A stretch of DNA of 64,000 nucleotides, from the IMG/VR virus record IMGVR_UViG_3300036790_000196, positions 1 to 64,000 of that record. One strand, 5' to 3'. This stretch comes from a virus. Shown here one piece after another: positions 32,284-39,546 of the stretch. The notes beneath the pieces were generated by a model that was given only the letters and a program-made list of their open reading frames with translations, ran no database searches and was not told where the DNA came from. Position 1 is the first letter of the stretch; every line of letters begins with the position of its first letter. A program made the position numbers and the translations under genes.

Positions 32284-34266
32284 ATGTGGACATGGGAGAC
32301 AACGCGGGCGGCGGTCTTGGCCGGGACGTCCAGCTACAGTTCGACCGAGAGTTCGAGCGCGACCGTGAACGGTTCGACGACCGTCTTCACGGAGACCCCT
32401 GTCGGCGCGTCGCAGTCCACGGCTTCGAGCTTCATGTCGGCCACCGCCAGCGAGGCAGGCGCGACGCAGGAGTGGTCCTCCGTTCAGGACTTCGTGGTGT
32501 ACCAAAACGTGACGTTCGTCCACATCGAGAGTGGGACGGGCGTCGGCAGCAACTCGACCTCATTCGGGCCGGTCAACAGCAGCACATCCACGCACAGCGA
32601 TTCGCAGTTCAGCGCCCTCACGATCTCGAACCTCACGAACTCGGCGGGCTTCACGAATGCCACGACGGCCGTCAACGGGACCTCGACGCACACGACGTTC
32701 TTCAGCCACGCGGCACCGACGTTCACGCTGAGCTACGTCTATTCCACCCAGACCTCGACCACAAACACCCCGGTCGTCACGACTGCCTCCTCGACGGCCG
32801 GTGCAACCTATCCCAACACCTCGACGACGAGCTTCACGGAGACAACGACCGGGACGCCGACCTCGACCACCTATTCGGCGCTGACGACCGTCCTGTCGTC
32901 CAGCACCTACTCAGCTACGGTCTCCGTGACATCGACCGCCAACGTCACTACCACCGTCGGCGGCACGTCCTCGGCGGCGAACCAGTTCGTCCTCGGCGAC
33001 ACCGTTGTCCTCGCGGCCTCGACCGACTGGCTCTGGAGCCTCACGGCGGCGGGACCGGGCGACCCTACTGCTGTGGGTGTCTCGTTCACGCAGACGACCA
33101 TCAGCTTCACCTTCGGGAGCATGACCGTACCTGTCGGCAGCTACAACCCGACGGCGACCTTGGCAACCGTCACCTACACGTCGGCCTCAAGCTACCAATC
33201 GACCACCACCACCTACACGACCAGCGCCAGCACGAGTTCCACCTATGCCGTGGGCGCGGCGGCGACGACCACGACAACGACCTTCGGCAGCACGACAGGG
33301 ACGACCGTGGACGCCGCGCTGCCCCTCACAAGCACCGTCTCCGAGACGATCACGTATCTGACTGCGCAGACGACGACCCTCACCTATTGCAGCCAGCAGA
33401 CGGTCTCCAGTTCCTTCGCCTACAATGTCGGCACGAGCGTAACGGCGGTCTTCACGCAGACGGACGGGACGTTCGTGACGACGGGCGCTGGCGGCACGCT
33501 GACGACGCTTGTAACCTACACGCAGCCTTCGGCCAATGGGGCCAACCCGCAGGGGGCGGCGACTATCTCCTTAGGCGGGGGCGATTACTCGTCCTCCCAG
33601 ACGGTCCAGCTTGTGAACGGGACGTCGATCGTTACCGTGACCAACTCGACGACGCAGATTGCCTCCGGGGTGGACGTAATCGGCCAGACCAACGCCTCGG
33701 CCTCGACCTACGCCAGCGGCGCGCAGGCGGCGCAGACCTTCACCTCGGCTGTCGATCCCGGCGGGGCGACGATCACCTTTGAATCCATGCTCTCCGTCAC
33801 GGATTCGACGATCCCGCCGGGCTGGCAGCCGACGCCCTCCAGCTTCGGGGCCGACAACTCGGTGGGGACAAACATCAGCGGCCCGGCATCGATGGAGGCC
33901 ACCGGCTCGGGCTGGCCTTCCGTTTCCTTGGCCGTGCCGACGGGGACGGAGACGTACATCCTGACCGGCACGGTGCCGACGACCGATGTGAACCAGCTTT
34001 CGACGACCGCCTTTGGCGGCTTCGACTGGATCAGCACGACCTCGACCAAGGGTACGCTGACCGTGGGAATCCTGCGCATAACGACCTGCGACAGCTTCTC
34101 CAACACAGGGACGACCGAATCCACCTTTGACACCGTGCATTCGACCTATTCAATCGCCAGCGGGCAGGGGATTGCGGCCGAGACTGTTCCGGCGGTCTAT
34201 TCGGCGAGCAGCTCCATGGAGCCCAATCCCTTCGTCGCCTTCCCAGCCTTCCCCGTGACCACATGA
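32284..34266 (+). CDS. Ser/Thr-rich mucin-like virion protein (660 aa)
   Basis: A 660-residue protein in which Thr and Ser make up the majority of most 50-residue stretches (SSATVNGSTTVFTETPVGAS and similar), with few charged residues and almost no Lys. The last 200 residues are more ordinary and could be a folded tip domain. It follows virion genes and its TGA overlaps the ATG of a glycosyltransferase. It is a possible O-glycosylation target and adhesin or fibre. The function is inferred from composition and context. Confidence 0.6.
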   Translation: MWTWETTRAAVLAGTSSYSSTESSSATVNGSTTVFTETPVGASQSTASSFMSATASEAGATQEWSSVQDFVVYQNVTFVHIESGTGVGSNSTSFGPVNSSTSTHSDSQFSALTISNLTNSAGFTNATTAVNGTSTHTTFFSHAAPTFTLSYVYSTQTSTTNTPVVTTASSTAGATYPNTSTTSFTETTTGTPTSTTYSALTTVLSSSTYSATVSVTSTANVTTTVGGTSSAANQFVLGDTVVLAASTDWLWSLTAAGPGDPTAVGVSFTQTTISFTFGSMTVPVGSYNPTATLATVTYTSASSYQSTTTTYTTSASTSSTYAVGAAATTTTTTFGSTTGTTVDAALPLTSTVSETITYLTAQTTTLTYCSQQTVSSSFAYNVGTSVTAVFTQTDGTFVTTGAGGTLTTLVTYTQPSANGANPQGAATISLGGGDYSSSQTVQLVNGTSIVTVTNSTTQIASGVDVIGQTNASASTYASGAQAAQTFTSAVDPGGATITFESMLSVTDSTIPPGWQPTPSSFGADNSVGTNISGPASMEATGSGWPSVSLAVPTGTETYILTGTVPTTDVNQLSTTAFGGFDWISTTSTKGTLTVGILRITTCDSFSNTGTTESTFDTVHSTYSIASGQGIAAETVPAVYSASSSMEPNPFVAFPAFPVTT

Positions 34267-35303
34267 AGCTCGCCGTAACCGTCGCCGCGACCGCCAACTA
34301 CTGCTACGCAATGAAGACGCTGGGGCGGCGCGTGGCGGCGAACCTCAGCGCGGCGGGCTACACGGGCAGCGGGACGGCCATCATCGCGGGCGACAACAGC
34401 AGGCAGGTCAAGGATGCCGTCAAGGCGTGGAAGGACGCCCTGCCGGACCACTGGGCGGTCGTCCATCTGGACGTCGCGGAGGAGAACAAGGACGACGTGA
34501 ACTATAAGACGAAAGCCCAGGTGCTCATTGCCCGCCTGCGGGGCGCCGCGTTTTCGGAGGCCCGCAGGGTGGGCTCCGACCATTGCTGGAGCCTCGACAG
34601 CGACACGCTGCCCCCGGCGAACGCGCTTCGCTGCATGCTGGACATGCTTCGCTTCGACGCGGGCTACTACGCCGTCTCCACCTGCCCCTACCCCAACGAG
34701 GCGTTCCTCGGGGGGCGCGGCACCCCGCAGAACCCCATCGCGGAGGACTTCCTTGAGGGCGAGCGGCTGCTGACGGACGAGCTCAAGGCCGAGAAGGCGG
34801 CGCTCGAGGTCGAGATCAAGCGGTTCAACGACGAGAAGGTGACGACGCTGCCGCCGGAGTTCATCGAGCGCAGGAAGAAGTACGACGAGGCGATGAGGAA
34901 GTGCCCGCCGGACGGGAACGTCTTTCAGGTGATGGGCAAACACGGCTGGAGGCGGCGCGGCTGGCTGGACCAGGCGTACCCGGCGATCGGCAAGGGCTCG
35001 GTCGTCCCGTCGGACTGGTGCGGCTTCGGCTGCACCCTCATGGGCCGGGACGCCCTGGCGCTCGCCAACTTCGAGGGCTACGACGGGAACGGCACGGAGG
35101 ACCTGTTCGTCGTCTGGAGGCGCTGGTGGCCCGCCGGGCTTCGGATCAACGTGATCCCCCATTGCCCCTGCGATCACGTCATCTGGGGCAAGAAGAAGGG
35201 GGGCAGCGAGACGGAGTTCACGCTAATAGCATCTGGACATGAGACGCAGGGAGAGTGTATAGGACACCTAAGAACCCAAAAGACCCCTTGGGTCGAAACC
35301 TGA
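34263..35303 (+). CDS. Glycosyltransferase-like protein (GT-A)
   Basis: A 346-residue protein with CWSLDSDTLPP near residue 112, a DxD-type metal site, and WCGFGCTLMGRDAL near 255. Further motifs (VVPSDW, EDLFVVWRRWW) fit a GT-A transferase. It is coupled by ATGA to the mucin-like gene, which points to that protein as a possible acceptor. It has no signal peptide, so it would act in the cytoplasm. Confidence 0.65.
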   Translation: MKLAVTVAATANYCYAMKTLGRRVAANLSAAGYTGSGTAIIAGDNSRQVKDAVKAWKDALPDHWAVVHLDVAEENKDDVNYKTKAQVLIARLRGAAFSEARRVGSDHCWSLDSDTLPPANALRCMLDMLRFDAGYYAVSTCPYPNEAFLGGRGTPQNPIAEDFLEGERLLTDELKAEKAALEVEIKRFNDEKVTTLPPEFIERRKKYDEAMRKCPPDGNVFQVMGKHGWRRRGWLDQAYPAIGKGSVVPSDWCGFGCTLMGRDALALANFEGYDGNGTEDLFVVWRRWWPAGLRINVIPHCPCDHVIWGKKKGGSETEFTLIASGHETQGECIGHLRTQKTPWVET

Positions 35304-35304
35304 G

Positions 35305-36078
35305 ATGCCACTATTCCCCCAGACGATGCGCAGGGATGGGAGCATGATCTCCCGCAGGCTTGGGAAACCCCCGCAGCCGCAGGTGACGCTCTCCGGCATG
35401 CCCGGCGGGCCCGGGCCGGTTGGGACCGCGGCGAACCCCTCCCCGCAGGCCGTGGGCGGGGTTTCCCCCCTTCGCTCGGCCTACAAGGCCACCCCGAACT
35501 CGGGCGGCATCATCCAAGCTGGCAACAAGGGGGCCGTGCTCAAGTACGTGCCGCCCGACGCGGGCTACAAGGGACCGCAGGCGACCGGCTTCGGGCTCTC
35601 GCCGCAGCAGCTTTCGGCCCTCCAATCGGCGTCGCCGGCAAACCGGCCGGACCAGACCGAGCGGGCGAATCCCCTGACAAACGGCGGCGGCCCTCCACAG
35701 GTGGCGGGAACCAGCGTCCCGGTTGAGAAGCCCACCTTGGACCCGGGGAAGGCCATGGGTTTCAGTTCAAAGGGTAACGCAATCCCGCAGGGGCAGGACA
35801 TGGAGCCGCGCAACGAGGCGAGTCCTGCGCCGGACGGGGCCGCAGCCGACACCCCGCAGGGGGACAGCCTCACGGCGGGGGACGGGGCCTACCAGAGGAG
35901 CTTCACGAACCCGACCAGCGCCAGCCTCTACCGCAGCTTTGTCTCCAAGCTCTTTCAGGGGAGGCAGACGCCTGCCGGGAGCGTGACTGGCCTCAAGGCG
36001 TCCATGTGGCCGGGTGCCTCCAAGGGGACGATGGACCCCTCGAACGAGGACTACGATGGGCCGGACGGGGAGAACTGA
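35305..36078 (+). CDS. Pro/Gly-rich protein (257 aa)
   Basis: A 257-residue Pro/Gly/Ser/Ala-rich, probably disordered protein (GMPGGPGPVGTAANPSPQAV). The final 60 residues are more structured (TNPTSASLYRSFVSKLFQGR). It starts one base after the previous stop and its end overlaps the convergent gene by 28 bases. A minor virion role is guessed from its place. Confidence 0.5.
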   Translation: MPLFPQTMRRDGSMISRRLGKPPQPQVTLSGMPGGPGPVGTAANPSPQAVGGVSPLRSAYKATPNSGGIIQAGNKGAVLKYVPPDAGYKGPQATGFGLSPQQLSALQSASPANRPDQTERANPLTNGGGPPQVAGTSVPVEKPTLDPGKAMGFSSKGNAIPQGQDMEPRNEASPAPDGAAADTPQGDSLTAGDGAYQRSFTNPTSASLYRSFVSKLFQGRQTPAGSVTGLKASMWPGASKGTMDPSNEDYDGPDGEN

Positions 36079-36404
36079 GTCCCCGACAGGCGGGAGAGTT
36101 CGCCAAGGATCTGCTTCTCGCCTTCGTCAACGAGGTCTATCAGTTCGCGCAGGACCACGCATTGCGCGCGCAGGATTTCGCGCTCCTCCGGCGTGCAGGG
36201 CTTCTCCTTCGTGTCCGGCGCGTGGTAGATGAGGCTGGAGGGGCGGGTGTTGTACGCCTCGACCGCCTGCGCGAACCTGTCCCTAACGCGGCGCATGAAG
36301 TAGCGGTCGAAGGCTTCCGTCCGCTGGAGCGTGCGGATGTCCTCAAGGTCGCGGCGGGCGGAAATCTCCTGCGCCCGCAGGTTGTCAGCGTCCTGCTGGG
36401 TCAT
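36051..36404 (-). CDS. Helical hypothetical protein (117 aa)
   Basis: A 117-residue, mostly helical protein, rich in Arg and Glu (ARRDLEDIRTLQRTEAFDRY). It has one CxxxEERE-type turn (KEKPCTPEEREIL). It ends inside the last codons of the convergent plus gene and starts at an ATGA. Function unknown. Confidence 0.6.
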   Translation of the reverse strand: MTQQDADNLRAQEISARRDLEDIRTLQRTEAFDRYFMRRVRDRFAQAVEAYNTRPSSLIYHAPDTKEKPCTPEEREILRAQCVVLRELIDLVDEGEKQILGELSRLSGTQFSPSGPS

Positions 36405-36580
36405 GTAACCTGCGCACCTACACGCATCCTTCCCCAGCTCGGATGTTTTTTCGCCTTCTCGATTACCTCAAGGAGGCGGCGTAGTTCGATCTTAGATGCC
36501 TTGGCTCGTCGCGGGCATTCCACATTAATGAAGTGCTCGCGCTCGGCAGCCGTCATCGGCCTTGGGGTTGGTGTGTACAT
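36401..36580 (-). CDS. 59-residue basic protein
   Basis: An open frame from ATG 36580 to TGA 36401. It starts in a TGATG overlap and ends in an ATGA overlap, which is the main evidence. The product is basic and helical (RAKASKIELRRLLEVIEKAK). Family unknown. Confidence 0.55.
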   Translation of the reverse strand: MYTPTPRPMTAAEREHFINVECPRRAKASKIELRRLLEVIEKAKKHPSWGRMRVGAQVT

Positions 36581-36933
36581 CAGGAGCCTTTCATTTCAGA
36601 GAGAAATTTCTTCTCTGCCTCGACGCACCCCTTGAACCACGTTTCTATATTTACGCCTTCTTTTTCCGCTACGCAACACGGGCAATAGGGCCTGCCTGTT
36701 TCAGGGTCGTGCGCCATCATGCCGATTCCGACGTTCTCCATGACGCGGCCGAAAATCATTAGGGAGCAAGCGAGGAGCGGGTCCTCGCTTTTCAAGTTGG
36801 GTTTCTTGCCTTCCAAATCAGGCATCACCGTTTCGCGCATCAATTCTTCTCCAGACGACTTGATGAAGTCTCCTAATCCTTGCGCTATGACCTCGGCCTT
36901 CAGGCCGTCCCAATGAGCCTGACAGAAGTTCAC
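36580..36933 (-). CDS. Conserved phage protein with NFCQAHWDGLK start
   Basis: Start at GTG 36933 in a GTGA overlap, behind GGAGGG; an earlier GTG at 36948 is possible. The N-terminus NFCQAHWDGLKAEVIAQGLG and the later CPCC near residue 85 match a common phage family ('CxxHWDxLxxAIxxRGL', then CPxC). Cys and His residues suggest metal binding. Function unknown. Confidence 0.65.
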   Translation of the reverse strand: MNFCQAHWDGLKAEVIAQGLGDFIKSSGEELMRETVMPDLEGKKPNLKSEDPLLACSLMIFGRVMENVGIGMMAHDPETGRPYCPCCVAEKEGVNIETWFKGCVEAEKKFLSEMKGS

Positions 36934-37106
36934 GTACACGCCCTCCACTCGTCCGCTTCGTGCTCGGCGGCATCATTAGGGCTATCTGTTATGTCCCAAA
37001 GTTCCTCAAGCGAGGAACCCGCCATGTCCCATCCCACCAAGAATGAAACGCAAAGGAGGCGACGAACCTCCATCGTGTAACGCCATTTCCATAGCAGGGT
37101 TCTCAT
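36930..37106 (-). CDS. 58-residue protein with hydrophobic segment
   Basis: From ATG 37106, four bases after the upstream stop, this frame has a short basic N-terminus, a hydrophobic run (LLCVSFLVGWDMAG) and an acidic C-terminus. The run is too short for a firm membrane call. It overlaps the next gene's start by GTGA. Confidence 0.5.
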   Translation of the reverse strand: MRTLLWKWRYTMEVRRLLCVSFLVGWDMAGSSLEELWDITDSPNDAAEHEADEWRACT

Positions 37107-37107
37107 T

Positions 37108-38253
37108 TCATTCCCTCGCCAGCTTCTTGACCTTGGCGATGACGGTCTCGGGCTTGATGCCCGCCAGAACCTCGCAGAGGCCCTGCTCCCTTGACGGGCA
37201 GTTCTTCGGGAACTTGGCGCGCACGGCGCTCCCGCCCTTCTCGTGGAAGAAGCATGGGCTGCACTTGCCGCGCCCCTGGATGCCGAAGACCGACGGCGAA
37301 TAGACCGTCCGCAGCGACCACGGGAACGGGCCAAAGAGCCCCACGGAGGGCACGTCCAGCGCGCCTGCGATGTGGATGAAGGCCGAGTCGCTGCCAAGGA
37401 AGCAGCTTGCGCCTTGGATCACGGCGGCGGTCTTTCGGAAGGAGAGCCCATGGCTGGACAGGTTGCGCACGTTCGGGCCGTCGGGAACGCGCTCAAGGTT
37501 CTCCCTGCGTCCGATCAGATACACCTCCCACGCCGTCTCCTTCTGGAACGCCTCGACGATGGTCGCAAGCTGCTGCATGGGGTACACGCGGCAGAGGCCC
37601 GACATGGAGGCATCGACCTGGATGCAGAGGCGGCGCACGTTCGGGATGCGCGGGTACTGGACCTTGGCCCACGCGGCCTCGTCGTCGCTGACGCGGTACT
37701 CGGGCTTTCGGTCGCTGGTCTTCGGCGTCCACTCGCTCACGTCGTCCCTCGACCCCTTGAGCCACGCCTTCTTCGGGTGGGCGATGCCGATCATTTCCGC
37801 GAACACGTCGGCCATCGGGATGTCCTCGGCGCGGGGGTTGTTCTCAATCGCGTTCTCAAGGAACACCCAAGCGTCGTACTTCGCGTGCTCGGCCTTCGTG
37901 AGGGGGTAGCGCATGATCGTGTCGACGTAGGGAAGCCCTTTCATCACGTCGCCGTAGTCGCGCATGGTCGCCACCGTGAGGACGATCCCCGGCCAGCGCC
38001 GCTTCATCTCGCGCAGGGCGGCGGTGAGGTTCGTCAGGTCACCAAAGCCCCCTACGCGCACGATGACGACCGACTTCCCGTTCCAGTCGCTCTTTTCGTC
38101 GAAGGGGCGGCTCTCAACGAGCGGCGTCATTTTTCCCGCCCCGCATAGGTTGATGAGCTGCGCCCCCGTGATGTCCTCACAAAGGTATTCGCCGGGCTTG
38201 ATCGTCTGCTCTGCGTCGATGACTATTTCTTCGGGGAGGGTGACAACGTGCAT
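37108..38253 (-). CDS. GT9-like glycosyltransferase
   Basis: A 381-residue protein with VVIVRVGGFGDLTNLTAALR near residue 63, LCIQVDASMSG in the centre, and ASCFLGSDSAFIHIAGALDV followed by VGLFGPFPW near 295-320. This is the pattern of heptosyltransferase-type GT9 enzymes ('GDxxxxxxALRxLxxxxP', 'GxDSGxxHLAxAxGxPxVxLFGP'). The first gene of a short minus operon. Confidence 0.75.
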   Translation of the reverse strand: MHVVTLPEEIVIDAEQTIKPGEYLCEDITGAQLINLCGAGKMTPLVESRPFDEKSDWNGKSVVIVRVGGFGDLTNLTAALREMKRRWPGIVLTVATMRDYGDVMKGLPYVDTIMRYPLTKAEHAKYDAWVFLENAIENNPRAEDIPMADVFAEMIGIAHPKKAWLKGSRDDVSEWTPKTSDRKPEYRVSDDEAAWAKVQYPRIPNVRRLCIQVDASMSGLCRVYPMQQLATIVEAFQKETAWEVYLIGRRENLERVPDGPNVRNLSSHGLSFRKTAAVIQGASCFLGSDSAFIHIAGALDVPSVGLFGPFPWSLRTVYSPSVFGIQGRGKCSPCFFHEKGGSAVRAKFPKNCPSREQGLCEVLAGIKPETVIAKVKKLARE

Positions 38254-38344
38254 CGGGCGGCAGCGTGGTAGGGGCGGGAAGGCTGGTCAAGCCGGAAACT
38301 TTCGTTGACAGCGGCAGTCCGGCAGAGCACCTTCCCGGCGTTCT
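38254..38344. promoter_or_regulatory. Regulatory gap with 16-base element shared with 59646
   Basis: GCTGGTCAAGCCGGAA lies at 38282-38297 and is identical to 59646-59661. On the minus strand it reads GCTTGACC, 31 bases before the glycosyltransferase ATG at 38253. Just downstream on the plus strand is TTTCGTTGACAG (also near 59687), before the structured RNA at 38345. It may serve both strands. No -10 box is clear. Confidence 0.45.
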
Positions 38345-38649
38345 TTGATCCCTGAATTGAACGTAGGTGGGTAAGCGATCCTTGCCAGACGACGCAGCGC
38401 CAGAGTGGGGCGCGGCCCTCCCATGGGCGCTCTGGTTGCTACCATGTCGCTTGGCAAGGAAGTACCCGCAGCGGAGGCCAGCCCTAGGACCGGGGCGCGG
38501 CGTCTGTACAAACGTGGTACCGGTCTCAAAACTGTCTGTACGGGTGTCCGCTACGGTGGCCCCTCCAACTAGACGCAGCAGCACGCGCTGGAAATCAAGA
38601 CGTGACAGCCCGCAGGTGTAGCGCCCTGCACGTTCAATTCAGGGATCAA
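38345..38649 (+). ncRNA. Candidate structured non-coding RNA closed by a 20-bp stem
   Basis: Bases 38345-38364 and 38630-38649 are perfect inverted repeats. Inside are several paired arms: CCTTGCCA (38380-38387) with TGGCAAGG (38452-38459), CCAGAG (38400) with CTCTGG (38430), GACCGG (38488) with CCGGTC (38520), GGCCA (38476) with TGGCC (38557), and GCAGG (38612) with CCTGC (38625). Several stems extend by G-U pairs only on the plus strand. No frame is clearly coding here. It is not a tRNA, tmRNA or RNase P pattern that I can see. Confidence 0.6.
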
Positions 38650-38692
38650 CCCCATCTTGACTCGCGCCACGCGCCTGTCGTAGAACCGTCCC

Positions 38693-38908
38693 ATGGCTGA
38701 CAACTGGATTCAGGCCAGCGGGGTTTCAAAAAACAAGGGCGGCCTTCACCGCGCCCTCGGAGTGCCATCTGGCGAGAAAATCCCCTCCTCCAAGCTCTCC
38801 AGCGCCCTCAAGTCGGCCAATCCCCACCTGCGCCACATGGCCCGCTTCGCCGCGAACGTGAAGGGGCTTGGCGGCAGGAAAAAGACGAAGCGGCTGTTTG
38901 GAAGATAG
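38693..38908 (+). CDS. Small basic phage protein (71 aa)
   Basis: A Lys/Arg-rich protein with ADNWIQASGVSKNKGGLHRA, LGVPSGEKIPSSKL and HLRHMARFAANVKGL. The 'W(I)xxA...GxLHxxLGVPxGxxIPxxKL' pattern marks a small protein common in virulent phages; it may bind DNA. It stands alone on the plus strand, downstream of the structured RNA. Confidence 0.65.
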   Translation: MADNWIQASGVSKNKGGLHRALGVPSGEKIPSSKLSSALKSANPHLRHMARFAANVKGLGGRKKTKRLFGR

Positions 38909-39059
38909 CACCATGCCGGGGTCGGTACCCGGCCGCGAGGCCCGTGTGGCAGTCGGTCTGCCCTCCGATGAAACAGCGCGGCAGTTGCCTTAGAATTTGG
39001 GTTTCCCCTTCAGCTTCCTGCTGTCACGCGCCGGCGCATCCGGCGAGATGGTGAGAGTG
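38909..39059. other. Gap between convergent genes
   Basis: CCGGG-gtcggta-CCCGG near 38916 and GGCC-GCGA-GGCC near 38931 are short hairpins that could stop plus-strand transcription, but no T-run follows. A 35-codon minus-strand frame, 38990-39097, is not supported enough to list as a gene. No other feature is clear. Confidence 0.3.
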
Positions 39060-39545
39060 TCATGTTCCCGGCTCGATGTACCGGCCCTGCCCGTCACGCC
39101 ACGGCGTCTCCTTCTCGACGACCCTCCATCCCGGCGACGGCTTTGCGGGTTCGCACGGCCCGCGATCGTCCCATCGCGGCATCACCGAAAGGTCGAGGTA
39201 AGGTCCCTCGGCCCCTCGGTTCGTGAAGTGGAGCGAGTAGGCGTTACGTCCATGCGCCTTGCGCGTCGGATTCATATCCTTCCAATAGTGGTCCAACTCG
39301 GCGTGATGGATGCAGGTCCCGGTCGCCTCGCGCATCGCGGCCACCAGTTCGGCCTCCGGCGCGGCCCCCTCGGTCCACGGAACGGCCACCATGTCGAGGT
39401 CTGTGCTCATGGAGCCGTGGACAGCCAAGCAGTAGCCCTTGGCGCGGGCAACCTTCGTGAGCAGCGGCACCAGCATCGCGTAGGCCGCAGCGATACCGGA
39501 GAACGCCATGCGCGGAGGCTTCTCCAATGTGCGGTCGTCAACCAT
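39060..39545 (-). CDS. Nucleotidyltransferase-like phage protein
   Basis: A 161-residue protein with YCLAVHGSMSTDLDMVAVPW near residues 38-57 and YLDLSVMPRWDD near 115. The 'HGSMxxDxDxxAxPW' motif marks a common phage family resembling minimal nucleotidyltransferases (GS...DxD). Activity is unproven. It is the last gene of the long minus array; its ATG follows the portal stop by one base. Confidence 0.65.
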   Translation of the reverse strand: MVDDRTLEKPPRMAFSGIAAAYAMLVPLLTKVARAKGYCLAVHGSMSTDLDMVAVPWTEGAAPEAELVAAMREATGTCIHHAELDHYWKDMNPTRKAHGRNAYSLHFTNRGAEGPYLDLSVMPRWDDRGPCEPAKPSPGWRVVEKETPWRDGQGRYIEPGT

Positions 39546-39546
39546 G

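Noticed and set aside
32286-33782. 498-codon open frame overlapping the mucin-like gene on the same strand
   Set aside because: The Ser/Thr codons make other frames open; the product is Arg/Asp/His-rich and looks random, and it starts 2 bases from the real gene.
38345-38649. tRNA, tmRNA, RNase P or group I intron identity for the structured region
   Set aside because: No T-loop, no tmRNA ends, no RNase P core and no group I core sequences could be seen.
38990-39097. 35-codon minus-strand frame ending in TLTISPDAPARDSRKLKGKPKF-like tail
   Set aside because: The end looks protein-like, but the only start overlaps the upstream gene by about 38 bases and no ribosome-binding site or homologue can be shown.
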